A DNA stretch of 64,000 nt, taken from Chamaea fasciata. Its lineage: Eukaryota > Chordata > Aves > Passeriformes > Sylviidae. The translations under genes and the position numbers were made by a program. The notes beneath the pieces were generated by a model. That model had not been told where the DNA came from. It worked only from the letters and a program-made list of their open reading frames with translations, and did no database searches. Below are positions 12,134 through 24,204 of the stretch, in pieces. Position 1 is the first letter of the stretch. Each line of letters starts with the position of its first letter. The DNA lies in contig JARCOQ010000008.1 of assembly GCA_029207755.1 (NCBI GenBank), positions 25,223,021 through 25,287,020 of the forward strand, given 5' to 3'.

Positions 12134-13309
12134 TTACTGGAGCTCATTTAGCCACCCAGACTGCAGACATCTGCATCAGCCTGTCTGTTTGTCCTCCCTT
12201 AGCAGAGAGACAGTGAGAGGTACTTCCAAGGGGGTCATTCATGCTTTAGGGTGTGCTGCTGGTTGGAGGGATTAAACCAGCTCTATTCCCTCAGGAGCGT
12301 CTGCATGAAATATAAATAATGAAACCACAAGGCTTTTAGCTGTGTGGTCTGGGGACCTTAGTTTAAATTTGGTAGCAGTTTGCCTCTAGACACAATCTGC
12401 ACATACTGCAGAGGCTGGAAAATATCAGTAGTCCCTTGTCTTGATCAAAACAAACTTGTGGCAATTACTGTTTCCAGGTGTAATCTCAGTCTATCCATGG
12501 GGAATGGGAAGCCAATTGCTTTAGAAACCTTAGTTGAATGCTGTGGCCTAGTCTTTCACTTCCAGCTTGCCTAGGTAGAGATGAAAGACCTGTGTGCAAG
12601 AAAAGGCTTATGCATTCTGTGAGCACTGTGCAGCAGGGCAGCCAAAAAATCGACCGAAAACCAACCCGCAGAAAGGTGGTCAGAGAGGCCAGAGAGAATT
12701 CTTTCCTTTGAACAGCAGGGAGTCTGCAGGCTTCCCATCCAGTGCTGTTTGCTATTAATGGCCAAACAGCAAGACAGAAGAATCTCTGCCCTCTCTCCAG
12801 GCTGGGGGGTGTTGATGGATGGGCAGGAGGAGCTTGGTTTGGGGTGACGTGAAAGGTGAGCAGTGTGAAGATCCACCAGGCTTGCTCCTGCCAGCTTCTC
12901 TGAGCCAGGCAAAGTGACATAATCAGAGAGAAGGCAAACAAGGCAGATCTGAGGAATCATGAGTTTACCCAGCTCTATGCATCCTGTCATAGGGAGCTGG
13001 TAGGGCTGTGGGGTTTGGGCTTCTTGAAGGGAGGAGGTACCTCTAAGTCAGAGGACTTGGACAGTCAGAGGCTCCTCCCTAGGAGCAATACTGTCCCAGG
13101 GAGTTCTGTCCCAGAGAAAGTAAGCTGGGAAAATGGTCAACACCTTAATGCCTGTTTCAACTTTTTCTCTATGGTTATGGATTAAGTAAAAGCAGAAAAG
13201 CCTTTGTAGAAAGCCAGGACCATAAACAAACCAAGGTGTGCATGCCTCAGCATGGTCCTTTGGCTTTCCCAAAGATTCACATCTCCTGGGCTGTAATGAA
13301 TTTCTTTTC
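12134..13309. other. Non-coding stretch with overlapping minus frames
   Basis: Two minus-strand frames of 151 and 139 codons (12486-12941, 12571-12990) share almost all their DNA in different frames. This marks a stop-poor segment rather than a gene. Neither product has a recognisable motif, and no splice sites fit their ends. Confidence 0.5.
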
Positions 13310-13530
13310 TTTGCACCCATTTCTTTGTTTCTTTCAGCTCTTCTCTGTCTTTTTACTGGAATTCACTTCCCCTGTCTCTTCTCAAATTTCTCCGTCCTTC
13401 TACTTCTCTTGCCCTGTATTGGCTTTCCCAGGCTTTCTCTACCAGCTCTAGACTTCAACCATTCTTGTCCCTTTCTTTGAATACCTGCCTTCTCCTCTCA
13501 CCCCCACAACTTCTCTTGTCTAGCTCCAGT
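13310..13530. other. Pyrimidine-rich strand-biased segment
   Basis: The plus strand is dominated by C and T for about 220 bases (ttctttgtttctttcagctc, ctgtctcttctc, cttctcctctcacccccac) without a fixed repeat unit. Frames through it translate to Leu/Phe/Ser-rich nonsense in two phases (13236-13451, 13238-13480). It may be an old polypyrimidine microsatellite. Confidence 0.6.
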
Positions 13531-15160
13531 TCGGTCTATTGGAAATCCTTTTTCACTTTGCCCATGCCCTGGTCAACCTTAAGCCCATGTATATAGTTTT
13601 CTTCACAGATGATTTCTCACAGATGATTACTCATTCTTATTTCTCTTTAGTTTTAGGATTTCTCTCATGCACTTTTGAATTCTGTCACATCCTGAGTTCA
13701 TCTTTCCTACATTGCTTCATTGCAGGCAGATTCTGTAGACTTTTTATTGGTCAGCTTAGTCTTATCTTCTCAACTTCTCTGTAACTGGGGCTAAATATAT
13801 TCTATGTGTAATTGGGTTGGATTTTGCATTGCAATGCTGCTAAAATGCTGCAGCCATCTCAAACTCCATAAAGGTAGACAGCATTATACTGTATTATGGC
13901 TTTACAATATAATCATGTTTCCCAGCAGAAAGGCTGCAAAAAATCTAAGCTTACACTTCTTCCTACTGGGTGGTGAATTGTGATTAGAGAACCCCATGGA
14001 AAAATTGGGTTGCTCCATTTAGTCCTGCTCTCAATTCATCAGCCTGAGAGTTAATCGTTTGCCTGCAGCCACGGCAGACTGAAATAGCAGCATTTGTTCT
14101 GGCAAGTGGGCAGAGAGGACAAGGCTAACCTGCTGAGCTTCTCTCTGCCAACTGGCTGCTGTTTGGAGATGTGGCCTGAAGTGAAGAACTGCTTGTCTGT
14201 GCTTTGAATCTAATTGTGTTTGTTGACCTTCTGACTTTTTCTGTTGTGAATCAGATCTAAACCTGGAAGCAATGTGCTATTTTAGTAGTCAGGCAAAAAG
14301 GGCTGCCTAGGTCCTACCTGTGCCTCTGTGTGTCTGGGAGTAATGATGAGTGCTTTATTTTCGTGAGATCACAGAATCAGCTCAAGAGGCTCACTGAATT
14401 CTTTTAGAAATACGTCTTGAAGTAGATAACATGGTATTTGGCTCTTAATTAGTTTTTGATGAGGTTTCTATAATGCAAGGCAGCACAGATTGATGTTTCA
14501 GGGTTGTTATCATTATAGCTTATTTCATGAGGTGAGAAGAAGAATATCCCATGCTCTCTGTTTCTTCAGCACCTTACACTCATTGCTGTGTAGCCTTTTA
14601 TTGAAAAGGGCTAGAAGGGTTACTCACCTGGCTTCTAAGAATTATCCTGGGTATGTCAGAAACCCGTCAAGCGACAAATGTTAAAGGATGGTATCTGGAT
14701 ACCCAACTTCCCAGTAGCTTTTGTGATTTCTATCCCACTCCGGAGTCTTTTAATCAGGGATGAAACCCTGAGTTGTGTCTCCCTGTTTCTCTGTGGTTTG
14801 CTTACTATTAGATTTGAGTGAAGTAACAATAGAACAGAGCTATGCCATTCTGTTAAAATTCAGTGTAACCCTTTAAATTTAATATGGAACTTTTATGGGG
14901 GTAAATGTAAAAAGGTTCAGAGATTTGATCTTCTCCACATTTATGCCTTCTCTCTCTATACCCTGGAAATATTGACAGAACAGCGATTAAACAACATTTA
15001 GTTTTCTCTTTCAGAAAACTAAACACAAAGCACCTGGACAATGAGTCTGTGCAGTACCTGAACTCAGCATTAAGGTATTTATCTTCAAGAAAATATCTTC
15101 CAGGAGGTGAGAGTGCAATACCTGTTATTGCTGATGATGAATATATGCACTAAATGATTG
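13531..15160. other. Non-coding stretch, nothing recognised
   Basis: No repeat family or exon recognised. CAGATGATTTCTCACAGATGATTACTC near 13608-13634 is a small imperfect 14-base duplication. An 81-codon hydrophobic frame (13539-13784 plus) continues the pyrimidine bias of the preceding segment. Confidence 0.55.
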
Positions 15161-15164
15161 ACTT

Positions 15165-15235
15165 CCAAAAGACATGGGAGGTAGAGTCACAAACTAAACC
15201 TAGGTCCCTTCATTGCTGAACCTTTATCAATAAGA
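15165..15235 (-). mobile_element. Possible MIR-like fragment, weak
   Basis: GACTTCCAAAAGACATGGG, AGGTAGAGTCACAAAC and CTAGGTCCCTTCATTGCTGA follow the order of the reverse complement of MIR-type SINEs (protected-from-drift ACTTGCCCAAGGTCA, GCAGAG, CCCAGGTCTC). Similarity is low and the call is tentative. Confidence 0.22.
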
Positions 15236-15239
15236 TCAA

Positions 15240-16195
15240 ATTCCTTTCAATAGCTCATGTATTCTATATTCAAATTTAACAGGTCCTCTAATTTCTGTTT
15301 GTGTGTCCATCTGATACTGCTGGCTATGATTTTGGAGTAACATCTTTTGATAACAATAAAGAGGGAGAATCTCAACTTCTAAAGTTTCTACCTGTTCAGG
15401 AATTTTGTTGTTTGGCATACAGAAATAGGAATCAGCTCCTTTTAGCCAAGTGCTTTTCCCCCAAAATGCAGATTATATCTTTTGTCCAAGGCTTTGGGTT
15501 TACACATTTTGTTAATTTGTTCAAATTGAACATGTTTAGAGGACAGTAGGATGAGAAAGTCTTGGGGTCTAGTTGTTTATACAGTCAAGTTTTTGTAAGA
15601 TATTAATAGATCTAGTAGCTATAAAAAGTTTGGAAAAACATTTTAAAAAACATTGTGACCTTAATGATACTAAAATTATATGCTGTTAATGAAGATTAAT
15701 TTTTAATGAGTAGATGAAGAATCTTCATATATATCTAAAATTATGTTGAACTAGTGCTTTATAGAAACTACTTGGTCTAAGTTCTAAAAGGGCACGTGTG
15801 AGAAGTGGTTTTTGGGTTTTCTTTAGTGTTAGATTTCTTTAACAACAACAGCTCATCTGCTAGTCTGAGAAATCTGTGAATATGAAAAGACTTACAAGAT
15901 TCTTGCAAGCTTTTTAAAAATCAGATTATTATTTTTTAAATATTATTTGCTTTTAAAATAGAGACCATTAAGATGGCTCTGATCAATTTGGGACTGGGAC
16001 TTTCTACAGTGAACTAGCAGAACCAAACCTAACCAAAATAACAAGTGTTAATTAAGTTCTGACTAATGTCATGCAGTATGATTATTGTTACTTTGTTTTA
16101 CTCTCTCCTCATTCTTTCCCTCATTCAAGCTCAGTCATTGAGCATATTGGATGCTTCTTCCTCACAAGTCCCAGCTAGAGTCAGGCAGTAAGATA
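15240..16195. other. AT-rich non-coding stretch
   Basis: Markedly AT-rich from about 15590 to 15960 (ttttaaaaaacatt, ttattattttttaaatatta). An 82-codon plus-strand frame (15301-15549) overlaps a 60-codon minus-strand one; neither has a domain. No repeat family recognised. Confidence 0.55.
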
Positions 16196-16204
16196 ATTTT
16201 TTTA

Positions 16205-16320
16205 ATGGGAAAAAGGCACAAAGACATGAAACAGTTTGTCAGAGATCTAAGAAACAAAGCGGAGAAGTGAACAGCTCTGCCTACAAATCTCAGTCCCCAA
16301 GCAGAATACAGAACACGGAT
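16205..16320 (-). mobile_element. MIR-like SINE fragment
   Basis: Reads as the reverse complement of a MIR-type tRNA-derived SINE. AATGGGAAAAAGGCACAAAG matches the family's GATGAGGAAACTGAGGCACAGAG, GAAACAGTTTGTCAGAGATC matches the AAGTGACTTGCCCAAGGTCAC stretch, and GCGGAGAAGTGAACAGCTCT follows the GTGGCAGAGCTGGGATTCGAACC order. The element is heavily diverged, consistent with amniote-wide age. Confidence 0.45.
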
Positions 16321-16324
16321 GTTT

Positions 16325-17425
16325 GGATAGCATTTTTATACTGCTTCAAATTTGGAGCTATTCCATTCACTGAACACTGTAAGCTTTCAGGGGTGCTGGT
16401 TTCAGGTCCTAAAGATCATGTGCCCGTCATTAGTCTAAGCTTCATCACTGTCTTACTAGAAAACAAACAAACCCAAACTCTGAGGTGAACTGATGGTCTA
16501 GAGCATTTTTCCCTTTTCACTTGTTTTTCTTTTCATATTACAAATTACCAGCATCCACAGATGATGCTGAGATTTCTGATACTGGTTTTCTGGAAGGAGG
16601 TTTGCTTTCTCCCACTTTCTCTGTAAGAAAGTGGCAGTGGGTGAACAAGGTGTGCTTGGTCTCAAGCCAAGAAGATCGGGTGCAGGTGGAACAGTGCCAG
16701 ACCTGCCACAGCTCAACAAGTTGTCACTGCCCAACTGACCTGCAGCACAGGGCTGTGAGTCCCCAGCTCAGTACTGTTCCAAGCCATCCTGCTGGCTGCT
16801 TATTAGCACATTTAGCTGTGCCCTTGGAAGAAGCTTACAAATGGGTCCATGGCCATGGATGGTGATGGGAGGAAAGACAGTAATGCACGGAGGGGCTGTA
16901 ACACAACCTCCGGTAATCCACTCACTAGGCAAGGCTCCCTTTGCAGAACCAATGTGAGCTTCTACCATTCCAAAATCAAAAAGGACAAGCTGATGCGATC
17001 ACATGGGTATGGTTTTGCCCTATAATACCATCATATCTCTGTTTTCTTCCTAAAATATTAACTACTGCTTATCAGCAGCAATTTCTAAAAATGTCATAGG
17101 TCTGCAGCTATCTGGTGTCATGCTACAATAAGGCTTGTGTCTAAATAGAGCTTAATTTCATGCTAAAGGGGCACTGTGACTGCGTGCTCTTCTGTCCTCT
17201 TGTGTCTCTGGTAAAGGACACTATACCTTTCTGGAAGCTGTAGCCCAGGTGCAGTCATTAGTTCAGGCAGAAGTTGTGAGTGAGAACTGGTGGACAGCAA
17301 AAAGAGGCAGTTTCAGTGACTAAAGCATCAGGAAAACAACAGATGGGTGTGCTGTGGTGGTGGTTGTGTGTGTAGAGCTTTTGTATTCATGACAACCTAC
17401 TCATTTGCAAAGAGCACAGGAAATC
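16325..17425. other. Non-coding stretch, nothing recognised
   Basis: The longest frame is 114 codons on the plus strand (16521-16865), crossed by minus-strand frames of 78 and 66 codons. The product has a Cys/His/Ser-rich middle (positions 53 to 75) but no spacing typical of a zinc-binding domain. No repeat seen. Confidence 0.5.
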
Positions 17426-17427
17426 AA

Positions 17428-17700
17428 TCAAAACCTATACCAAACAAAGAAATGATAAATTAATCAATAAAGCCATGGGCTAATCAAATGGCACCCTCCT
17501 CAATTACTCTAATAGAAAAGGAACAATTGCTGGTTCTGGCTCCTGATTTAGAATGACGGTATTTGCAAACAAGCACTGATTCAGACTTTAGTTAATTAAG
17601 TCAAGTGAGCTGTATGGAACAGGATTCCACTTTGGGTTTTTTTCCGTTAATGAGATAAATGGATTCAATTTCCCAATTTCATACACCTTTTCCAAAGAGT
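17428..17700. promoter_or_regulatory. Candidate conserved non-coding element
   Basis: A repeat-free, AT-rich block dense in homeodomain and PBX-type cores: AAATCAATCAAAAC, AAATTAATCAATAAAG, GCTAATCAAATGG, CAATTACTCTAATAG, TTTAGTTAATTAAGTC and CCGTTAATGAG. TATTTGCAAACAAGC is FOX-like. The concentration of such sites with no coding potential resembles vertebrate developmental enhancers. Alignment to other vertebrates would decide. Confidence 0.35.
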
Positions 17701-18950
17701 GAATAAGAGTGCATGAGTTTATACACAGCTGTACATTGTGGAGGCAGGACTACAGGTCACAGAAGAGCTCTGGTCCACTGCAGAAACGTAAGTTTTTACA
17801 CTATATAAACCCTATCATACAACAAAATTCAGCTTCCAAACCATTAATGTTTATTTGTCTTGTTCATCTATCTAGAAATTGTCTCCTTCATCTACTAGAA
17901 ATAATTCCTAGTTTCCACGTGAACTGTGTCTAAACTACCTTGTACTTAGTTCATTCAGAATTATTAAGTTCTTTCCAAAAGCTTAGTGTCTGTGCTGGAG
18001 TTATCTTAACTTGTGTCTGATGCATAGTTGGGGATGCAATGGTGGGCATTTGTATCACAGAGAGGATCCACCTTGTCTGTCAAAGAGCAGGCTTTGGTTG
18101 TTTTCTGGTCCAAATCTTTCTCAATTTACATGGGATACTCAGAAACAATATTACTTCGTTCATCTGCCATAGTAGATTCCCTTGTTCACTGTTCAACTTT
18201 TAGTACAAAAGCAATGACAAAATTCTTATTCCAACTGATTGGAATTGAGGAGGAAGGGGTTGTAAAAGGAAATTATAGAGGTTTAGTTGTGGGCCATTAC
18301 AATAATTTAGGGAAGGATTTTTGAGTTTAGGTACATGGGTGATCATACAAATTTCTTTGGCCTTTATCCTCCCTGAGGAGGCAGAGCAGTGGATTTGATT
18401 CCTCCAGACAAAGTCCCTGAGGGCTGTAGGGCTGCCTGCCAGGCCTGGGCTTGTGTATTCCATGGGGATAGGTCAGTGCAGAGGTGCTCTTTGGGTACTG
18501 CAACAGACTCTGTGCTTTTTTTATCCTTTGAGCTCTGGGCATCTTTTCAAACATGCAATGAGTGCTTTTACAAATGGAGTCATCATTGGTGGTGCTGCAC
18601 CAGACTAATTGAAAGTGTTTCCTATTGTCTCCTTTTGGTCTGGAGGAATCTAAGACTGGGAACCAGGAGCAATATTTGCCTTTGATCTTGTCCAGAAGCT
18701 TTGCTTCCACAAAGTTTTCCATCAGTTTTTTTGTTTTAATTTTTTTTTCTTTTCTATGATAGTGAACCTTGAGTGAAGATAACAAGCTTCATGCATTCAA
18801 ATCAGTGCTTGAGTGTTAATTAGGTCATTCTTACTAGGATGATTTATTGACCTATATTCAGTATTAGCAGCCCTAAGTTTTCCTACATGGAGAATCAGTG
18901 AAAATTACATTCATCATTCTTTGAGACATTGATAATCTTATTTTTTTCCT
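17701..18950. other. Non-coding stretch, nothing recognised
   Basis: A 152-codon minus-strand frame (18327-18785) is opposed by 98-codon plus-strand frames (18028-18324, 18389-18685) over the same DNA. Its N-terminal 20 residues are Lys-rich because the strand is AAAA-rich there. No domain, no splice fit. Confidence 0.5.
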
Positions 18951-18953
18951 CTA

Positions 18954-19116
18954 TTTTAGGTTTGCAGAGCAGATTAATAAATAACGTAATCTGAGAATCT
19001 GATTGAGTAGTTTTTCAAGATGTTGAGAGGCCTCAAAAGAGAAAATAAACCTTGATTTTTAGGTTATCAAAGCAGATTAAGAAAGATCAGCTTTTGGAGC
19101 CTGATTAACTATTTTG
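18954..19116. repeat. Degenerate direct repeat, about 60 bases twice
   Basis: Copy one (18954-19015) and copy two (19057-19116) both start TTTTAGGTT and continue with matching GCAGATTAA, then CTGATT near their ends. Most of the first 28 bases are shared, and identity falls off afterwards. The copies are 103 bases apart start to start. They could be an old tandem duplication; both also look like polypyrimidine-AG junctions. Confidence 0.6.
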
Positions 19117-22100
19117 AGCTGAACTGGAGGGCTTCCATTGATTGCAGCAGTCACTGGACCATATTAAATATATTGTACATAGAGAAGAGGGCCCAGCTAC
19201 TTGTATAGGAAAGGAGCTTACAAAAGTCCCCAAAGCCAGAATCAAATATTTTTGATGTTTCACAGTATGATGGATAGCTTGTAGAAAGAGAATTTGGACT
19301 GAGAACTTTTGTTCCTATTCTTTTCTGGGTTTCAGGGGGTTTTTTTCAGAAGTCTTGACACGAGGGTAAGCCAAGTATTACTAGCCTTCAGATTTGTGTT
19401 TGAACATCTAACATGACTAGTGAGATTCTGATGTTGGTCTCTGGAGTAGCCTGCAGGCCAGATACTTTCTTGTACAGACTGGGGTTATTTGTTTGATTTT
19501 TTTTTTTTCTAAATCTAATGAAATACAACACCATGCTTTTTTCAATATGGGGGCATGAAACTGTCATGGTGCAGTCCTAGAGAAAACAAAAGGAAGTCAT
19601 CTTCACAAAACATATCCTTAGGCTGTGGAGTTCCTTGCTGCAGTCGCTGTAGATGCCAGAAGTTTCCATGCATGTAAAACATAAGTGAACAAATTCATTG
19701 GGAAAAAAAAATCCTTTGATGGGTATCCCCTTTGGTTTGGGAAATCCTTTTACAGGATTCCCTGGAGGCTGGAAAAATACTTGAAGTATCATTGAATATT
19801 TGCCGTGTTCCAATATGTTTCCTCAAATAGCTGGTATTGATCAGCATTGAAGGAAAATCTTGGATCAACTAATCCTCTATTGTGCTGCCCTTGATTTATG
19901 TGACCATGCTTCCTGTGTCTACTTAGGCATGTGTGTTCTTCTTCTACCCGCACGAATTTTTGGAGAGGGTTGAATTGTAACCAAATCTGGCAGAGGGTAG
20001 AAATCTCAAATATAGCCAGCTTCTATGTATTTTGTAAAAATAAGAGACCTGAAAGAGGTTCAGGAGAATTTTTCTGTGTCAGTGCATGATCACAGCTTTT
20101 GCTAGACAGTAGAGTCCACATAAGGGTACACTGCTATTATTGTCCAGACTTGGGAAAAGGCTTCAGAACTCACAATCTATTAGATATCAGAAAATTCAGA
20201 GACAGAGAAAAAGCCAACCAAAGAAAAATAAAAGCCAAAGTAAACCAAACAACTCATTTAACTGCCTTTTATTTCAGTATTTTCTCTGCAGAATCAAAAC
20301 TGCAGAATTTTCCCTGAAAGAAATTTGCCATCTTTTTCTTTGGACCTGATCCAAATGGCAAAAATGGACTCTTGGGAGAAGTGAGGTCCTCTCTCCTCCT
20401 CATGAATTCAAGGATCATTAAACTCTCTTAGCAATGATCCAGGATTGGTCTCTGCAGTCTCCACACCATAACTGTTGTATAGTTCAATTCTTTATTTAGG
20501 TCTGTAGGATAGGCTTGCAGAGAACAATCAAGCCTGAAGTCCTTGCATTGGAATACCTGAATCAATAGGAAAATTTAAAGGCTTGTTCCAGCCTATGGGT
20601 AAGAATAACAAATACATGCAAGGCCAAGTTCTACATCCTTTGCAGCTTCTTATTTAGCAGGTTGTCTGTCTGGAGTCCAGCTGAGTGCAGTGGAATCAGT
20701 CACTGCTTAGGCAGGAAGGACAGAAGCAGCTCTGTAATGGACTGGCTATAAGGAGGCAAACTGGCTGCAGGCCTGGGACCCAAACCCAGGCTTGATGGTG
20801 CTCCAGGTCCTCCACAAAGCAAGCTGGGAGGATGTTCCTGTGCTAACAGCCCCTCCTGGAACTGGTGCTGCTACACTGCCCCTGCACTCTGAGAGCAGGG
20901 CTTAAAGGCCACATGGCATTTCCCAGTGGGAGCAGGAACTTGACAATGTGTATACATATATAAATTTTTTTTTTACTAAAATCCACCCATGCCAGCCCTT
21001 CTTTATCTCCCTTCACATTCTTGTCCCACAGTTTCCATTCTAATAGGACCAAAAGGGCATCTAAAAGTAATAAAAGCTTTTTTCCCCTCCCCTAGTGAGC
21101 TTTCTTCACCAGCATGCTGATGCCCCTGATAACTGATCATGCCTTCTTATTTATTCATGAGAGTGATTCTGGCCTACAGATGCACACAGCTGATAGTGAG
21201 CAGCACACTCTGGAGACATGACTGGACAAGAACAACTCAGTGTTACGCAAGGCTGGGAACATTTGCAGTGAAAAGACTTCTCTGGGGAGGTTGGAAATGG
21301 TGAGAAATGTTATCTGCTTAGGATCTCTGTATAAGTGCACGGATTGGCATTTAGTTAAACGGGAACAGAGAAGAGGGCACTTGGCTCTTTTAACACCAGT
21401 ATAGATTAGCTCCAACTAGTTAACATAAAGTAACACTGAATTTGAGCTTTATGCAATTAGTTATTATGTGCAACTGTTAATGAACATAAAGAAAATGCTA
21501 ATGACTGCTAATGACTCATGGAGGGAAGGAGTGCCTGAGGGGAAAGTTTGGTATACTCTCACTTGACCTCCTGTGCTGCAGAAGGATACTGGACTGGACA
21601 CCTTTTTAAACCCAGACTGACTATTCTGAAGTTCTCATATAACATAATGGACAATAACTTTGATTAGGAAAAAAAAATCTATTTTCCTTTCATACTTTTG
21701 TGTAATAAGGAAGGGAGAGAGCAAGACAGATTGGAAAATGTGCATCTAAAAAAAAGGCTGAAATGTGGAAGGGTTTTGGCTCTCTTCTTGAGTTGGAGAT
21801 GGAGTCATTTGATTTTGTTGATGCATTTCTAGCTTTTTGGCCTTTAAAAAAGTTTCTAATAAAAATCAAATCCCCAAAAGAGAGCAGCAATTTCTCAGAG
21901 GTGGAAAATAACATCAAAGTAGAAATGATTTTAGAGCTGGCATTTCTGGGATGTTTAATGATAAGTCAAACTTGCCAGACCAGAGAAAAGCTGAGCTAAT
22001 GCACAGCAGTCAGAGAATTTTCCCTAGACTACCACAGCTAATATTATCAACAAACCTGCATATTCCCTGCAAAGAGCAGATGGGAAATCATCAGATAATG

Positions 22101-22900
22101 ACCATATATACAAGCTTGGGAATATCTCTTTTGCAAAAATGCAGATAATTCAGGTGAAAAATTTTATTAATATATATACTTACGAGTAACTATTAAGTGA
22201 AGGTCAAATTCATTGGACAGAATCCTTCCCTTCTTCCCAGTTTGGAGCTGCTCAAACTGCTCAGTCATGATGGATACAAAAGTCTGGTGGTGCAATGAGT
22301 CATCAGGAGCGAGAAACTGGGAGTCCTATTGGGTGCTTAGCTTCATTGCCAGATTTTGGAGAAAGATGGCTAAAATCCTGCTGATCCCTCCAGTGCTGCA
22401 CAAGCAGAAGTGAGCAGCCAGTAGAGTTCAGGCCCCCAAAGACTGAGAAGGAGAATGAGAATAAGCACAGAAAGAAAGGAATTTGCAAACATGAAATGGA
22501 GGAGTTGCAGAAGGACTTCTCTGATTTTTTTAAAAATTATATTTCATTACATTTTTATTACACATGATTTTAATGTAGGGTCTGAACTGGTCCTCATATT
22601 TGGTGGAGGAGTCTGTGCAGGCTCACAGCACCTCTATGCAGGAAAAGATCAGAGGAAAAAAATACTATGAAGATATTTGGTTTTAGTCCAAGGATTAGTA
22701 GAGACCTACCTCCTGGACTCCTCTCAGGAAGCCTGTTCTAAGTCCTCACATGGACATTCTGCTTGCCAAAAAATGTAGCATCTTTTAAAAGAGAAACCTA
22801 CACAGCAAAATGAGAATATGAAAAGGCCAGTTGTAAATGCTGGCTTGAAACAGAGATTTGAAGGAAGCAGAGATTATTTTTGGTCTTGCTATTAAGAGTG
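19117..22900. other. Non-coding stretch, nothing recognised
   Basis: Long single-copy stretch without recognised repeats. Frames do not exceed 86 codons (21155-21415 minus). Two copies of GCTAATGACT at about 21497-21516 are a 10-base tandem duplication. A T-rich run (about 19498-19510) and AT-rich segments (20955-20975, 22150-22185) are the only low-complexity parts. Confidence 0.6.
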
Positions 22901-22914
22901 GTTTAAGATTTCCT

Positions 22915-23370
22915 GTCAGTATTGGGATATGGCATTTATTAAATTAGCAACTGCTTCTGGTTTGTGTGGAGGACATACTGCTGGGTTGAGAAGCTCATTA
23001 GCAATATTTGTTGAATTCATATTTATTCCCAGAATCAATACTTGTAACATACTAATTAAATCATCTGTTTAGGACAGCCCCATGCTGTACCATGGGGAGT
23101 CTGTTCCCATCACGACACATGCAATACAGCATTTAGTTCCCATTATTATTAATGAGCACTGCAGGCTTAATTCCTGATGTGAGTCTCTGAGCAGGCATGC
23201 ACAGCCTCATCCGTCTGCTGAATGTTTTAAGCAGTGCTTTTTCCAGCACTCAGGATGCATTAACCCTCCTAGTGCCTTTGCTTTGGGGTTCTAAATCGAC
23301 TTCAACAGCAACTCCAAAACCACCAAAGCACCGTTCATTATCCTGATGAACTTTGGAGGAGGGCACAGGG
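22915..23370. promoter_or_regulatory. Candidate conserved non-coding element
   Basis: Repeat-free block with closely set ATTA/TAAT cores: TTATTAAATTAGCAAC, GCTCATTAGCAATATTTG, CATACTAATTAAATCATC, CCATTATTATTAATGAGC and GGCTTAATTCCTG. It ends in a less AT-rich segment with retained CpGs (CTAAATCGACTTCAAC, GCACCGTTCATTATCC). The mix of homeodomain cores and preserved CpGs without coding frames suggests a distal regulatory element. Confidence 0.38.
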
Positions 23371-23955
23371 GCCTTTCCAAGCAGCCCAAAGGGACAAGCT
23401 GGATATGGTAGACCTACAGAACTGCATAGAAGAGTAAGAGCATTCAGATTTTCTCACACTCCTGGAGGCCGAGTCATTTTAAGAGAAAGATCATGCTTCT
23501 GACTATTGGTTGTCTTGGCCTGATGTTAAAATAATGTTTTTAATGATTCCCTGTTGTCAGTATTCTTTATTGTACCATGAAACATTTTATGACTTTAATT
23601 TCTTTGATTGTGCTAGGATACCGCTTTCTGCCCTGGAATTTGGCTGCTGAGCTCAGTCTTTCCTCAAGGGAAGAAGATGTGCACTGGTGTCTGTAAGTCC
23701 CAGCCTGCAACCACAGTTCCCTTTCAAGACAGAGATTTCTGCAGCACTTCTGCCAAACCCTGACCAGCAACTGCAAGACATGGGTTCGACTTTCAGAGGT
23801 TATTAATTCATCAGCTCCAATGGCCCCCTTGCTGAAAACCGGGAAGCAGAGCCAACTCTCTGCTGTAATTGGCAGAGGCTGGGTGTGTGTGGGAATTGGT
23901 GTTGACCTGGTGCTTTCTTCTCCCACTGCAATTCCTTGCTCCCTTTTTGCCTTTG
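23371..23955. other. Non-coding stretch with a minus-strand chance frame
   Basis: A 119-codon minus-strand frame (23567-23926) overlaps a 61-codon frame in another phase. Its product contains no recognised motif. GGTTCGACTTTC at 23782 resembles a tRNA B-box only partly; no acceptor-stem pairing surrounds it. Confidence 0.5.
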
Positions 23956-23959
23956 CCAG

Positions 23960-24200
23960 AGTGGTAAAGGGGAATATCTCTTCTTCATGAAATTTCGGGG
24001 TTCATTGCTGAAAATTACTTCAGCGGGGATGAGTGGCCTCTTGCTCCAGGATTTTTGGCAGCTTCAAGCTTTTACTCATTATTGCAGAAATATAAATTCC
24101 TCTGCCGTGACCAGACCTTAATTGACACTGGGACAATTTATGTTATAAAAGAAAATGCACGTGATTGTCACTGTGCTCATTAATCCCTCTTCTCCATCAC
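23960..24200. promoter_or_regulatory. Candidate conserved non-coding element, weaker
   Basis: Block with TTTTACTCATTATTGCAG, CTTAATTGACACTGGG, GCACGTGATTGTCAC (E-box CACGTG) and GCTCATTAATCCC, plus retained CpGs (TTTCGGGG, TCAGCGGGG, TGCCGTGACC). No coding potential. It lies 600 bases after the preceding candidate, so the two may form one cluster. Confidence 0.3.
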
Positions 24201-24204
24201 TCTT

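Noticed and set aside
12045..12275. Acceptor-like tract and 76-codon frame after a T/G-rich repeat
   Set aside because: The pyrimidine tract is a degraded (GTTT)n repeat, the candidate donor (GAGGTACT) is weak, and the frame's first half is repeat-encoded Phe/Val/Cys.
12486..12990. Two minus-strand frames of 151 and 139 codons
   Set aside because: They use the same DNA in different phases, so at least one is spurious, and neither shows a domain or splice context.
23778..23800. GGTTCGACTTTC resembling a tRNA B-box
   Set aside because: The conserved GGTTCGANTCC is not completed, and no A-box or acceptor stem is found at the required distance.
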